5,749 nucleotides of DNA from DASRIA01 sp038203635 (GCA_038203635.1 JBBRDT010000122.1:1-5749); one strand, 5' to 3'; positions 1-5,749 are shown, counted from the stretch's first letter. Translations and numbers: made by a program. The notes: generated by a model from the letters alone, not told the origin.

Positions 1-1
1 T

Positions 2-1978
2 GTGGATAACCGGCTGGTTGGGGGCGCGCTCGGCCGCAGCGCCGATGGCGCCGGCGTGGTCACCGAGTCGACGGTCGATGCGGCCGTCCGGTTGCGCCCG
101 ACTCTCAGCGAGGAGCAGGTAGGGATGGTGCGTCGCCTCACGCGCGGCGGGCACGGCGTGCAAGTCGTCACCGGGAAGGCCGGCACCGGCAAGACGTTCG
201 CGCTTGATGCCGCGCGTGAGGCCTGGCAGTCGGAGGGCCACGTCGTGATCGGTGCGGCTGTCGCTCGCCGTGCCGCGCGGGAGCTCGAGGACGGCGCCGG
301 GATTGAGTCCACGAGTCTCGCTGCGCTGCTTCAAGACCTGCGCGCGGGCGCCGAGATGGGCTTGCCGGAGCGCGCCGTCGTGGTCGTCGACGAGGCGAGC
401 ATGGCGGGCACGCGCGACCTGGCCGAGCTGCTCGAGTACGCCCACGCAGCCCACGCGAAGGTTGTCCTCGTAGGGGACCCGCACCAGCTGCCGGAGATCG
501 ACGCGGGCGGGGCGTTCCGGGCGCTGATCATGAGGACGGACCCGATCGAGCTCACCGAAAACCGCCGGCAGGAGGATGCGTGGGAGCGCGAGGCGCTCGA
601 CCTGCTGCGCGAAGGCAAGGCGAACGAAGCAGTGGCGCGCTACGAACGGCACGGCCGGGTCATCCTGGGCGAAGGCGCCGAGGACGTGCGCGCGCGGCTC
701 GTCGCCGACTGGTGGAAGGCCGCGGGGGAGGGCGAGGCGGCGATGATCGCGATGCGCCGCGACGACGTGGCCGACCTGAATGGGCGAGCCCGTGCGCTCA
801 TGAGGACGTGCGGCCATCTTGGGGCCCACGCGGTCCGGATCGGTGATCGCGAGTTCGCCGTGGGCGACCACGTCGTGACGTTGAAGAACGCAAGACACCT
901 CGGAGTCGTGAACGGGACGCGTGGCGTCGTGACGGGGTTCGACGCCCAGCTCGTGGCGCTGGCGGTGCGCACGAACGATGGTCGTGACGTGCTGCTGCCG
1001 CGCACCTACCTCGAGGCGCGCACCGAGCGCGGCGGGCGCACGCTCGACCACGGGTACGCGATCACCGGCCACAAGGCTCAGGGCATGACAACGGGCAAGG
1101 CGTTCGTCCTCGGCACCGACGACCTCTACCGCGAGTGGGGCTACGTCGCGATGAGCCGCGGCAGCGTTGAGAACCACCTCTACGTCGTGGCGCCTCGCGC
1201 GCGCGAGCGTGACGAATACGCGCCGGAGGAGACGCGCCGCGACCCGCTCGAAGCATTGGTCGCCTCGCTCGAGTACAGCCACGCGCAGACCGCGGCGCTC
1301 GACGTGGCCGCCCGCGAGGGAATCGGCCAGATGACTACGACAGAGCTCGCGGCCGAGCGGACCCGGCTTGCGGAAGCGCTTCGGGCTGTGGGGGCTCGCA
1401 GGCATGGGGAGGAGCTGGAGCGTGTGCGGGCTCAGCGGGCTGACGCTGATCGATCCGCTGACGAGGCGCGCCGGCGCACGGAGGACGTGGACCCCGGCGT
1501 GCGGCGCGGGGCTGACGCCGCTCGCGCTGACCAAGCCCTCGAGGCGCAAGTGCGCGAGCGATCGGCCGAACTCGCGGATCGTGAGCAACGTCTCGTGGCG
1601 CGGCGTGAAGGCCAGGACTCGGCGGTCGATCCACAGCTTCTCACTCGCTACAAGGCGATCGGGAGTGAACTCGATCGGCGGCGTTCAGCGCGCGTGCGCG
1701 CCGCAATGGCCGAGCGGCCCGAGTACCTGATCCAAGAGCTAGGGCCGTATCCGAGCCGTCGCGCCGAGCGCCGCGAGTGGTCCCGCGTGGCGGGACGCAT
1801 CGAGACCTACCGGCAGGACTTCGGCGTCATCGATCAGCAGCACGCGCTCGGAGGAGAATCGTCGGCCGTGCGTCAACGAGCTGCTCGGCGCGACGTCCAA
1901 CGCGACATCGATCGCGCACGGCGCCGACGCACTCGCGACCTGGTGCGCGAACGCACGAGTGGCCGCGATCTGCGGTAG
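2..1978 (+). CDS. MobF/TraA-type conjugative relaxase, helicase domain and C-terminal tail (5' partial)
   Basis: This is the C-terminal 658 residues of a conjugative relaxase-helicase, the enzyme that nicks plasmid or ICE DNA at oriT and unwinds the transferred strand. Superfamily 1 helicase motifs run in order: Walker A GKAGTGKT (58-65), Walker B VVVVDEAS (126-133), GDPHQLP (158-164), ENRR (186-189), HGYAITGHKAQGMT (350-363) and YVAMSRG (381-387). After about residue 420 the protein is Arg/Ala/Glu-rich and probably helical. A segment near 573-612 (YLIQELGPYP, later a Trp and IETYR..FGV) resembles a tail I associate with actinobacterial relaxases. The extreme C-terminus is strongly basic. A GTG lies at position 2, but the first 57 residues look like the linker before the helicase, so the TrwC relaxase domain with its Tyr and His triad should lie upstream of the window. 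The gene converges on the - strand cluster, only 26 bp away. A stand-alone RecD-like helicase is the alternative, but the linker and tail argue against it. Confidence 0.9.
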   Translation: MDNRLVGGALGRSADGAGVVTESTVDAAVRLRPTLSEEQVGMVRRLTRGGHGVQVVTGKAGTGKTFALDAAREAWQSEGHVVIGAAVARRAARELEDGAGIESTSLAALLQDLRAGAEMGLPERAVVVVDEASMAGTRDLAELLEYAHAAHAKVVLVGDPHQLPEIDAGGAFRALIMRTDPIELTENRRQEDAWEREALDLLREGKANEAVARYERHGRVILGEGAEDVRARLVADWWKAAGEGEAAMIAMRRDDVADLNGRARALMRTCGHLGAHAVRIGDREFAVGDHVVTLKNARHLGVVNGTRGVVTGFDAQLVALAVRTNDGRDVLLPRTYLEARTERGGRTLDHGYAITGHKAQGMTTGKAFVLGTDDLYREWGYVAMSRGSVENHLYVVAPRARERDEYAPEETRRDPLEALVASLEYSHAQTAALDVAAREGIGQMTTTELAAERTRLAEALRAVGARRHGEELERVRAQRADADRSADEARRRTEDVDPGVRRGADAARADQALEAQVRERSAELADREQRLVARREGQDSAVDPQLLTRYKAIGSELDRRRSARVRAAMAERPEYLIQELGPYPSRRAERREWSRVAGRIETYRQDFGVIDQQHALGGESSAVRQRAARRDVQRDIDRARRRRTRDLVRERTSGRDLR

Positions 1979-2004
1979 AGGGGCGACTGAGGGACGTCGG
2001 CGGG

Positions 2005-3132
2005 TCAGGCTGTTTGCTTACGGGCGGGCGCGGCCAGGCGGGCGGGCAAACCGGCGACCGTCTCCCAGATATCGAGCAGGTACGAGCGCTTCTGTTCCTC
2101 GATCCAGTCGAGGAGGCTCAGCTCATCCCAAAACTCGTCGGTGAACGCCGCAGGGCGCCCCTCCGGGGAGAGCTTCCCGCCTTTCCATGACACGCGAAGC
2201 ATGTCCTCGGTGCCGGGACGCTGGTGCAACCGAAGCTCGTTGATGCTCGGCTGTTCCCGCCCGGCGGCCTTGTCGCGCGGCGCGAACAGGAATGTGCGGA
2301 TCGCCCCGATGCGCATCTTGTGCTCGTCGGCGTCAGCAAGCACCGTGTCGATGTCGACCATCCAAGTCCGGTCGGAGCCGCTGCGTCGGTACTCGTGGTA
2401 CTTGGCGCCGCTCGCTGGGGCCGTGCCGCCTTCCTGTTGGAAGATCTCGGGGTGGCGGTAGCGCAGCGGGGCATCGCCGAGGCGGACGAAAATGGCGCGC
2501 AGCTCGTCGTGACGCTCGGGCAGGTCTTCCTTAAGCCTGAACGGCTGCGCGAGCAAGCCAATCGAGCCCGCTGCTGCCCGCAGCCAGCTCCTGACAACGT
2601 CCTTCTCTTCGTCCCGGCGCATGATGGCCATCACGTGCACGCGCCCGTCCTCGCGTCGGAGGTACAGCGGCACCTCGGGCTCGTAGTGCAGGCGCTGGCC
2701 GCCTTCGATCGTGTACAGCGACTGGTAGGTGAGCATGCCGCGGTGATCGAAGCGGTCGTCGGGGTCAGGGTGCAGCGGCGAGCGCAGCCCCGCTTCGCGG
2801 CCCTTCGCTACGGCAGCAAGCTCGCCGGTGGCCTCGATGAATTTGTCGTAGATCTCGCCCGGTGCTGTCGAGAAGACGTTCCCAACCGGGTCCGGCAGGA
2901 TCGTCCAGCCACCGATCATCGGCGGCGTCATGTCCAGGAAGTTGCCAAGACGGCGGGTTGAGGAAGGGCGTAGCCAGATGCGCCCGCCGGCGGCGGCCAG
3001 GGCGTTGCGGTCGCTGGCGGTGATAATCAGGTTCTGGCCGGCGAGGAAGCTGCGGGCACCGTCGAGCGAGGTGGAGCGCTTGCCGTACGTGCGTCCGAGG
3101 AACGGCTGCTTGGGGTACTTGCCGGTACTCAC
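2005..3132 (-). CDS. Unrecognised 375-residue protein, last gene of the nuclease-containing cluster
   Basis: I do not recognise this family. The product is soluble-looking, with no signal peptide or membrane segment. The N-terminal part (1-160) mixes short strand-like and proline/glycine stretches, such as LIITASDRNALAAAGGRIWL near 35-54 and PPMIGGWTILPDPVGN near 70-85. Residues 160-220 alternate strand and helix with many charges (EDGRVHVMAIMRRDEEKDVV). An acidic helical C-terminal segment (about 332-360, DEFWDELSLLDWIEEQ) precedes a basic Ala/Pro tail. The GTG start at 3132 is well supported: a GAGGAGG Shine-Dalgarno lies 4 nt upstream, and the GTG overlaps the TGA of the preceding gene by 4 bp, a typical translational-coupling arrangement. 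Coding on this strand is favoured over the long antisense frame because the - strand product has balanced composition and fits the operon. It probably works with the nuclease-like protein encoded just upstream. Confidence 0.8.
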   Translation of the reverse strand: MSTGKYPKQPFLGRTYGKRSTSLDGARSFLAGQNLIITASDRNALAAAGGRIWLRPSSTRRLGNFLDMTPPMIGGWTILPDPVGNVFSTAPGEIYDKFIEATGELAAVAKGREAGLRSPLHPDPDDRFDHRGMLTYQSLYTIEGGQRLHYEPEVPLYLRREDGRVHVMAIMRRDEEKDVVRSWLRAAAGSIGLLAQPFRLKEDLPERHDELRAIFVRLGDAPLRYRHPEIFQQEGGTAPASGAKYHEYRRSGSDRTWMVDIDTVLADADEHKMRIGAIRTFLFAPRDKAAGREQPSINELRLHQRPGTEDMLRVSWKGGKLSPEGRPAAFTDEFWDELSLLDWIEEQKRSYLLDIWETVAGLPARLAAPARKQTA

Positions 3133-3680
3133 ACCCCCTCCTCAACAGGCCATTCGTCGTCAAAGTTGTTGAGGGCTGTGTAGGTGAGGTTGCGCGCCTC
3201 GACAGTCTCGGGCAGGTGCCCCGTTCGGCGTGTATTCGCGTTCGAGGCGGTGTTGCGCCAGGCGTCACGAACCAGTGGCCACGCGTCACGCGATAGTTCG
3301 GACGGCACGACAACGTCGACGTCCAGGCGCCACTCGAACGCGATGTCCTTGATGTGGCTCATGTCCTTGACGGTCACAGTGTCGCGCAACCACAGGACGG
3401 TGCGACCGTCCTTAGTCTTGTAGGCGATCATCCCCTCGCCGAGTTGATGAGGCGGGCAACAACTCGCCCAGGCGGCATCAGCCTCCTCGTAGGCTGGCCA
3501 GTAGAACTCGTTCGGTGTGAGCGACGTACCGCCGCCAGGGCGCAGCCGCACGCAGTCAGCGAACGCATCCAGAGTGTCAGGCCCGATGAAGACGATCGTC
3601 GTCACGTGCCCCCGGCGGTGAAGGCTCTTGAGCTCGACGCTCCGCAGGTCTTCGCTTGCCTTGACCGGATCCCAGGGCAC
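3129..3680 (-). CDS. C-terminal piece of a frame-split PD-(D/E)XK nuclease-like protein
   Basis: Read alone this is a 183-residue frame from a GTG at 3680, but the frame is open further upstream to about 3783 and that GTG has no convincing ribosome-binding site. I interpret it as the C-terminal part of the gene whose N-terminal part is 3577-4086. The segment has ordinary protein character from its first residues (VKASEDLRSVELKSLHRRG, then a strand-like VTTIVFIGPDT). The other frame over the same bases is only Arg/Pro/Gly-rich. Later segments alternate strands and helices (MIAYKTKDGRTVLWLRDTVT; FEWRLDVDVVVPSEL). No catalytic motif is visible here, so this half may be a partner-binding or specificity region. 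Its TGA overlaps the start of the 375-residue gene by 4 bp. It could instead be a genuine separate gene, which would need an internal start. Confidence 0.7.
   Translation of the reverse strand: MPWDPVKASEDLRSVELKSLHRRGHVTTIVFIGPDTLDAFADCVRLRPGGGTSLTPNEFYWPAYEEADAAWASCCPPHQLGEGMIAYKTKDGRTVLWLRDTVTVKDMSHIKDIAFEWRLDVDVVVPSELSRDAWPLVRDAWRNTASNANTRRTGHLPETVEARNLTYTALNNFDDEWPVEEGV
3137..3143 (-). promoter_or_regulatory. Strong Shine-Dalgarno for the 375-residue gene
   Basis: On the - strand this reads GAGGAGG, 4 nt before the GTG at 3132, and lies within the last codons of the upstream gene. It fixes the GTG as the start and supports efficient coupled translation of the two genes. Confidence 0.75.
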
Positions 3681-4086
3681 CGTGCGGTCGGAGCGACGGC
3701 TTCGGTTGGCCCCAGCGGAGCGCGTCGACGTGCTTTCGGATGTACTCGTTGCCGGAAAAGGCTTGGCGGTCCGAGAACTTCACCATCTTGTCGTGCACGG
3801 TCTGGACTTCGTCCTGGAGCGTGGAGAGCGGCGCCTGCTTCTTGTGAACCTTGGCCTCGCCGAAAATGCCGTCCTTCTCGCCGGTCTGGGGGTTCTCCAG
3901 ACCCCAGAGCACGTCGATGCCGCGGCTTGGGTTGCTTCCTTCGTCCTTAATGAAGACGTCGACGTTGTGACAAACGGTCGTCCAGCCCAAGGTCTTCGAC
4001 ATGCCGACGACCTGGGATTCGAACTGCGCGGCCCGGCGGTTGTTCGCCTCTGGGCCGCGTTCGTCGAAGAGTTCAGACGTCGTCAT
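3577..4086 (-). CDS. N-terminal piece of a PD-(D/E)XK nuclease-like protein, running out of frame
   Basis: Starting at ATG 4086 (MTTSELF), this frame shows the pattern of the PD-(D/E)XK nuclease fold. There is a helix with an early Glu (AAQFESQVV), a strand with the first metal-ligand Asp (SRGIDVLWG), and about 18 residues later the GEAKVH strand carrying ExK. In the longer form starting at 4122 these are E35, D70, E89 and K91. A helix follows (LQDEVQTVHDKMVKF). After HVDALRW the frame becomes Arg/Pro-rich (for example GKRRPAERRAQEPSPPG) and overlaps the C-terminal piece for about 100 bp, which indicates a frameshift. The 4122 ATG would add 12 residues that merely overlap the previous gene. 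The 4086 start overlaps that gene's TGA by 14 bp and seems likelier, although no Shine-Dalgarno is obvious. Such folds occur in restriction, repair and defence enzymes. The substrate cannot be read from the sequence. Confidence 0.72.
   Translation of the reverse strand: MTTSELFDERGPEANNRRAAQFESQVVGMSKTLGWTTVCHNVDVFIKDEGSNPSRGIDVLWGLENPQTGEKDGIFGEAKVHKKQAPLSTLQDEVQTVHDKMVKFSDRQAFSGNEYIRKHVDALRWGQPKPSLRPHGALGSGQGKRRPAERRAQEPSPPGARDDDRLHRA
3710..3713 (-). other. Apparent frameshift site in a GGGG run joining the two nuclease pieces
   Basis: On the - strand the N-terminal frame reads CGC TGG GGC CAA. Dropping one G gives CGC TGG GCC AAC and continues directly into the C-terminal frame (RWANRSRRSDRTVPWDPVK). 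The corrected gene from 4086 to 3129 would encode about 318 residues, or 330 from 4122, with no internal stop. The shift could in principle lie anywhere the two frames are both open. The homopolymer and the smooth join make this the best position. Indel mutation, sequencing error and recoding remain possible. Confidence 0.6.
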
Positions 4087-4633
4087 CGAGCCCATGCGCA
4101 ACCAGCAGCCAGCGTTCGGCATCCAGGGGGTCGCTCGCCAATACTCGACCGTCGCGGTAGAGCTCGACGCGGGCCGGTCCAGTCTCGCCGCCGCTGAAGA
4201 TGCCCGAGATACCGTCGATCTCCTCGCCCCGACTCACCAGCTCTGTCAGCCCTTCATAGGCATCTGTGGGGCGCGTCCAGCCATCGCTGTCCAGCAGGCG
4301 AACCTCCATGCACCAGAGGCCGCGGGCGTGCAGGTGACGCACGGCCTCGGGCAAGTCGAACGTGACCGTGGCGGTTCGCTCGTCGACCCGTGGCAGTTCG
4401 CTGCGACGTCGACCTAGCCAAGCGGCAAGACCGCGCTCGGGCCAGATTCGCCAGGTCCCCCGAGGGACCGCGAGCTCGGCAATGACCGCGTGGCCTTGCG
4501 CCGGGTGGGTCTGCTCTGTCCCGAGCCGAAGGGCGCGTCGGGCATCGTCGAGCGTGGCTCCGAGGCCGCCGACGAGGGTGGCGGGGAAGAGCCCTTCGAC
4601 GGCGGAGGCTGGGTGCAGGAGAGCGAGAGGCAT
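4073..4633 (-). CDS. Unrecognised 186-residue protein, first gene of the - strand cluster
   Basis: I cannot assign a family. From the ATG at 4633 the product begins MPLALLHPASAVEGLFPATL. It continues with a helix (LDDARRALRLG), a strand-rich centre (HAVIAELAVPRGTWRIW; TATVTFDLPEAVRHL; GLWCMEVRLLD) and a final segment ending in acidic GLDDDV. No signal peptide or membrane helix is evident, so it is probably cytoplasmic. The frame is open further up to an ATG at 4729, which would add 32 residues. I prefer 4633 because those extra residues are Arg/Pro/Asn-rich and unlike the rest. Neither start has a well-spaced Shine-Dalgarno. Its TGA overlaps the nuclease-like gene by 14 bp, so the two are probably co-transcribed and coupled. 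A role with the nuclease is inference from position only. Confidence 0.72.
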   Translation of the reverse strand: MPLALLHPASAVEGLFPATLVGGLGATLDDARRALRLGTEQTHPAQGHAVIAELAVPRGTWRIWPERGLAAWLGRRRSELPRVDERTATVTFDLPEAVRHLHARGLWCMEVRLLDSDGWTRPTDAYEGLTELVSRGEEIDGISGIFSGGETGPARVELYRDGRVLASDPLDAERWLLVAHGLDDDV

Positions 4634-4947
4634 GAGGGCGGCTGGATGGTTCGTATCCCGTCGCGGCGCGCCGTTCCGGGGCTTGTTCAGCCTACCTTGG
4701 GGTCCTCTCCGATGGGCGCATGTGTGCATCTCCGCGGGGCGGGTCCTGGAGTGACTGACGATGGGTCGCAGCTTCGCACGCGGACAGGACGACTTGCATG
4801 AACTGCGCCGTTCTCGACAGGCTTGCGGCGATGCGTCCCGTCGTGCCCAAACCAGCCGGGAGGGGCGCCATGCTTGCTCTCAAGGGCGCCCTCAGGATCT
4901 CCGGCTGTGCAAACCGGCGCGTCGCGAGCGATCCTACGGCCGACGAG

Positions 4948-5016
4948 TCAGGAGGCATCGACAGACGCGAGTGGATCGGCTGGGGCCAGCGGCTGGCCTT
5001 GGTTGAGCATGTCCAT
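4948..5016 (-). CDS. Short 22-codon reading frame with a good ribosome-binding site; possible gene remnant
   Basis: On the - strand an ATG at 5016 is preceded by AAGGA with an 8-nt spacer. It opens a peptide beginning MDMLNQGQPLAPADPLA and ends at TGA after 22 codons. Upstream is the AT-richer stretch 5020-5100, plausible for a promoter. The opening looks like a real N-terminus, so this may be the start of a gene cut off by rearrangement or frameshift, or a leader peptide. I see no clear continuation in the other two frames. At this length chance is a serious alternative. Confidence 0.25.
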   Translation of the reverse strand: MDMLNQGQPLAPADPLASVDAS

Positions 5017-5104
5017 GTTGGGAATCCTTGTTGAAGCAAAACAGATGTAGGGAATATCGGCTGCCCGGTGACCGACTGAAGTGCGAATGAAAGGGGTTTT
5101 CCCG

Positions 5105-5131
5105 GCCAATCGCGGCTGACTGCGGATTGGC
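5105..5131. repeat. Perfect 7-bp inverted repeat, 13-nt spacer
   Basis: GCCAATC (5105-5111) is exactly complementary to GATTGGC (5125-5131). It lies in the AT-richer part of the gene-free stretch, between the short - strand frame and the transglutaminase pseudogene. It could be an operator or a weak hairpin. There is no T-run at the right distance for an intrinsic terminator. Confidence 0.4.
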
Positions 5132-5217
5132 GTGGCAAAAAGTTCTATCTCGAGTGCGCGCGAGTGGTACAGGATGCAGCGCCTGCGCTCCGTTCAGCCG
5201 CCTTGCCCATTGCCTGG

Positions 5218-5258
5218 GGCGCCAGCGCGCAGCCGGCTTATGTCCGGCACTGGACGCC
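5218..5258. repeat. Imperfect nested inverted repeat with a bulged A
   Basis: The outer arms GGCGCCAG (5218-5225) and CTGGACGCC (5250-5258) pair over 8 bp with one unpaired A. The inner arms GCCGG (5232-5236) and CCGGC (5244-5248) pair over 5 bp around CTTATGT. The unpaired sides are unequal (six bases against one). The fold lies 87 bp upstream of the transglutaminase ATG. It could be a structured leader or a remnant of a repeat element. Confidence 0.4.
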
Positions 5259-5268
5259 AGCCAACCAT

Positions 5269-5287
5269 GCGCCACACACCGTGGCGC
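5269..5287. repeat. Perfect 7-bp hairpin upstream of the transglutaminase pseudogene
   Basis: GCGCCAC (5269-5275) and GTGGCGC (5281-5287) are perfect complements around a 5-nt loop ACACC. The hairpin is only 10 bp after the nested repeat. A weak pyrimidine stretch (TTTCTCC) follows about 13 nt later, too far for a standard intrinsic terminator. Confidence 0.45.
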
Positions 5288-5344
5288 GCGCTCTGCTAAC
5301 TTTCTCCACCACCACCACCGCTGCTTGCCTTGCCCACTCCCGCC

Positions 5345-5749
5345 ATGAACCACCCACCCCTGACCCCTGCAGACCACCCCCGCTGTCGACAGCGACGACC
5401 CGCGTGTCATCGCGTTCGCCGCGCAGCACGCACGCGGCGGCACACAGCGCGAGCAGGCACAGGCGCTGTACCTCGCGGTGCGCGATGGGCTGCGCTACGT
5501 CCCGTACCGCATCGACCTCAGCGAACACGGCATGAAAGCCAGCACGGCGCTGGCGCAAGGCGACGCCGGCGTTCAACCTCTCGCTGTGCCACAAGTTCGG
5601 GCTGCTGCCGCTGGAATTCGACGGTGGGCACGATTCGCTGTACCACCCGTTTGACCGCACAGGCCAGCGGCACATGGAGTACGTGAACGAACGCGATCGC
5701 TTTGATGGCCTGCCGCTGGCGCAGATCCGAGCGTCTTTCGCCGAGGTCT
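5345..5749 (+). pseudogene. Transglutaminase-like protein, frameshifted and with catalytic core deleted (3' partial)
   Basis: Three frames together spell a transglutaminase-like (TGc) family protein. From ATG 5345 the first frame reads MNHPPLTPADHP. After a CCCCC run at 5377-5381 the sense continues one base over as AVDSDDPRVIAFAAQHARGG, then LYLAVRDGLRYVPYRID and GMKASTALAQG. At about 5557-5566 the frame changes again and resumes as KATPAFNLSLCHKFG, LEFDGGHDSLYHPFD and RHMEYVNERD, open to the window end. In the family as I know it, ALAQG is followed by a GYGWC-type motif with the catalytic Cys, then some 65-75 residues containing the catalytic His, before KATPAFN. None of that is present, so the encoded protein cannot be active. 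No single frame spans the gene. The family assignment comes from memory of its motifs. An assembly artefact at either lesion is possible. Confidence 0.75.
5377..5381 (+). other. CCCCC run at the first frame break of the transglutaminase pseudogene
   Basis: With five C's the frame from ATG 5345 goes into an Arg-rich shadow (HPRCRQRRPA). With four C's it reads GAC CAC CCC GCT GTC GAC and joins the family-like sequence HPAVDSDDPRV. A one-base insertion in the run is therefore the simplest explanation. Confidence 0.55.

Larger units (their letters stand above)
4634..5344. other. Gene-poor stretch between the - strand cluster and the transglutaminase pseudogene
   Basis: No frame here gives a convincing protein of normal size on either strand. 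Frames of 75-150 codons exist, as expected at high GC, but are rich in Arg, Ser, Pro and Thr with no recognisable motif. The segment 5020-5145 is visibly more AT-rich than its surroundings (for example AAGCAAAACAGATGTAGGGA, GAATGAAAGGGGTTTT, GGCAAAAAGTTCTATC), as regulatory DNA often is. It contains a short - strand reading frame with a ribosome-binding site and three inverted repeats, listed separately. Any promoter for the - strand cluster should lie in the left part, but I see no clear -35/-10 pair. No tRNA is evident. Confidence 0.5.

Noticed and set aside
1335..1730. Frames on both strands inside the relaxase tail
   Set aside because: The relaxase frame is continuous through this region and reaches its conserved C-terminal segment. 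The alternatives are Arg/Pro/Ser-rich shadows.
1979..2004. Possible bidirectional terminator between the convergent relaxase and 375-residue genes
   Set aside because: The 26-bp gap is GC-rich but I see no stem-loop followed by a T-run on either strand.
2224..2961. 245-codon + strand frame opposite the 375-residue gene
   Set aside because: It lies wholly antisense to a gene with a strong start signal and operon context. It is rich in Val, Ala, Arg and His with no motif, as expected from the complementary strand of high-GC coding DNA.
2765..3313. 182-codon - strand frame overlapping the nuclease and 375-residue genes
   Set aside because: Same-strand shadow in another frame, extremely Arg/Pro-rich, and inconsistent with the 4-bp coupled junction at 3129-3132.
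3354..4197. Two overlapping + strand frames of 189-198 codons opposite the nuclease pieces
   Set aside because: Antisense shadows. Their composition is Arg/Ser/Pro or Val/Leu/Arg-skewed, and the - strand carries the PD-(D/E)XK pattern and gene overlaps.
4692..5138. 148-codon - strand frame across the gene-poor stretch
   Set aside because: Ser, Ala, Arg and Pro-rich with no motif, and its start lacks a ribosome-binding site. It covers the short frame that has a good one. Best regarded as a chance open frame.
5190..5300. Possible integron attC-like site, suggested by the folded repeat with a bulged base and a nearby CTAAC
   Set aside because: The expected paired GTTRRRY and RYYYAAC ends are not present. 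The best matches (GTTCAGC and TGCTAAC) are not complementary, and there is no integrase or cassette array in view.
5306..5319. (CCA)4 short tandem repeat upstream of the transglutaminase ATG
   Set aside because: Only four units. It is too short to claim as a phase-variable or functional repeat.

Overview
This is a high-GC bacterial window that looks like the edge of a conjugative or integrative element next to a decayed chromosomal-type gene. The strongest evidence is a large + strand gene (2-1978) encoding the helicase half and conserved C-terminal tail of a MobF/TraA-type conjugative relaxase. Its motif wording and Arg/Ala-rich tail resemble actinobacterial relaxases. That lineage call is made from memory of the family, not from a search.

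The left third is this relaxase, which enters the window from outside. Convergent to it, on the - strand and read from about 4633 down to 2005, is a tight gene cluster. It starts with an unrecognised protein (4073-4633). Next comes a PD-(D/E)XK nuclease-like protein that now lies in two frames (3577-4086 and 3129-3680). Last is an unrecognised 375-residue protein (2005-3132). The junctions overlap by 14 bp and 4 bp, and the last gene has a strong Shine-Dalgarno sequence inside the preceding gene, so the cluster is probably one operon. The two nuclease pieces become one continuous reading frame of about 318-330 residues if one G is removed from a GGGG run at 3710-3713. A nuclease-like protein with two unknown partners beside a conjugation relaxase would fit an accessory or defence-type cargo module. 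Function is inferred from motif and context only.

The right end differs. Positions 4634-5344 hold no convincing full gene. They contain a very short - strand reading frame with a good ribosome-binding site (4948-5016) and three inverted repeats. From 5345 to the window end is a transglutaminase-like gene broken twice. One lesion is an apparent extra base in a CCCCC run. The other is an internal deletion, with an AAGGC junction, that removes the expected catalytic Cys/His core. Both single-base frame changes in the window lie in homopolymer runs, so sequencing or assembly error must be excluded before either is treated as biological.
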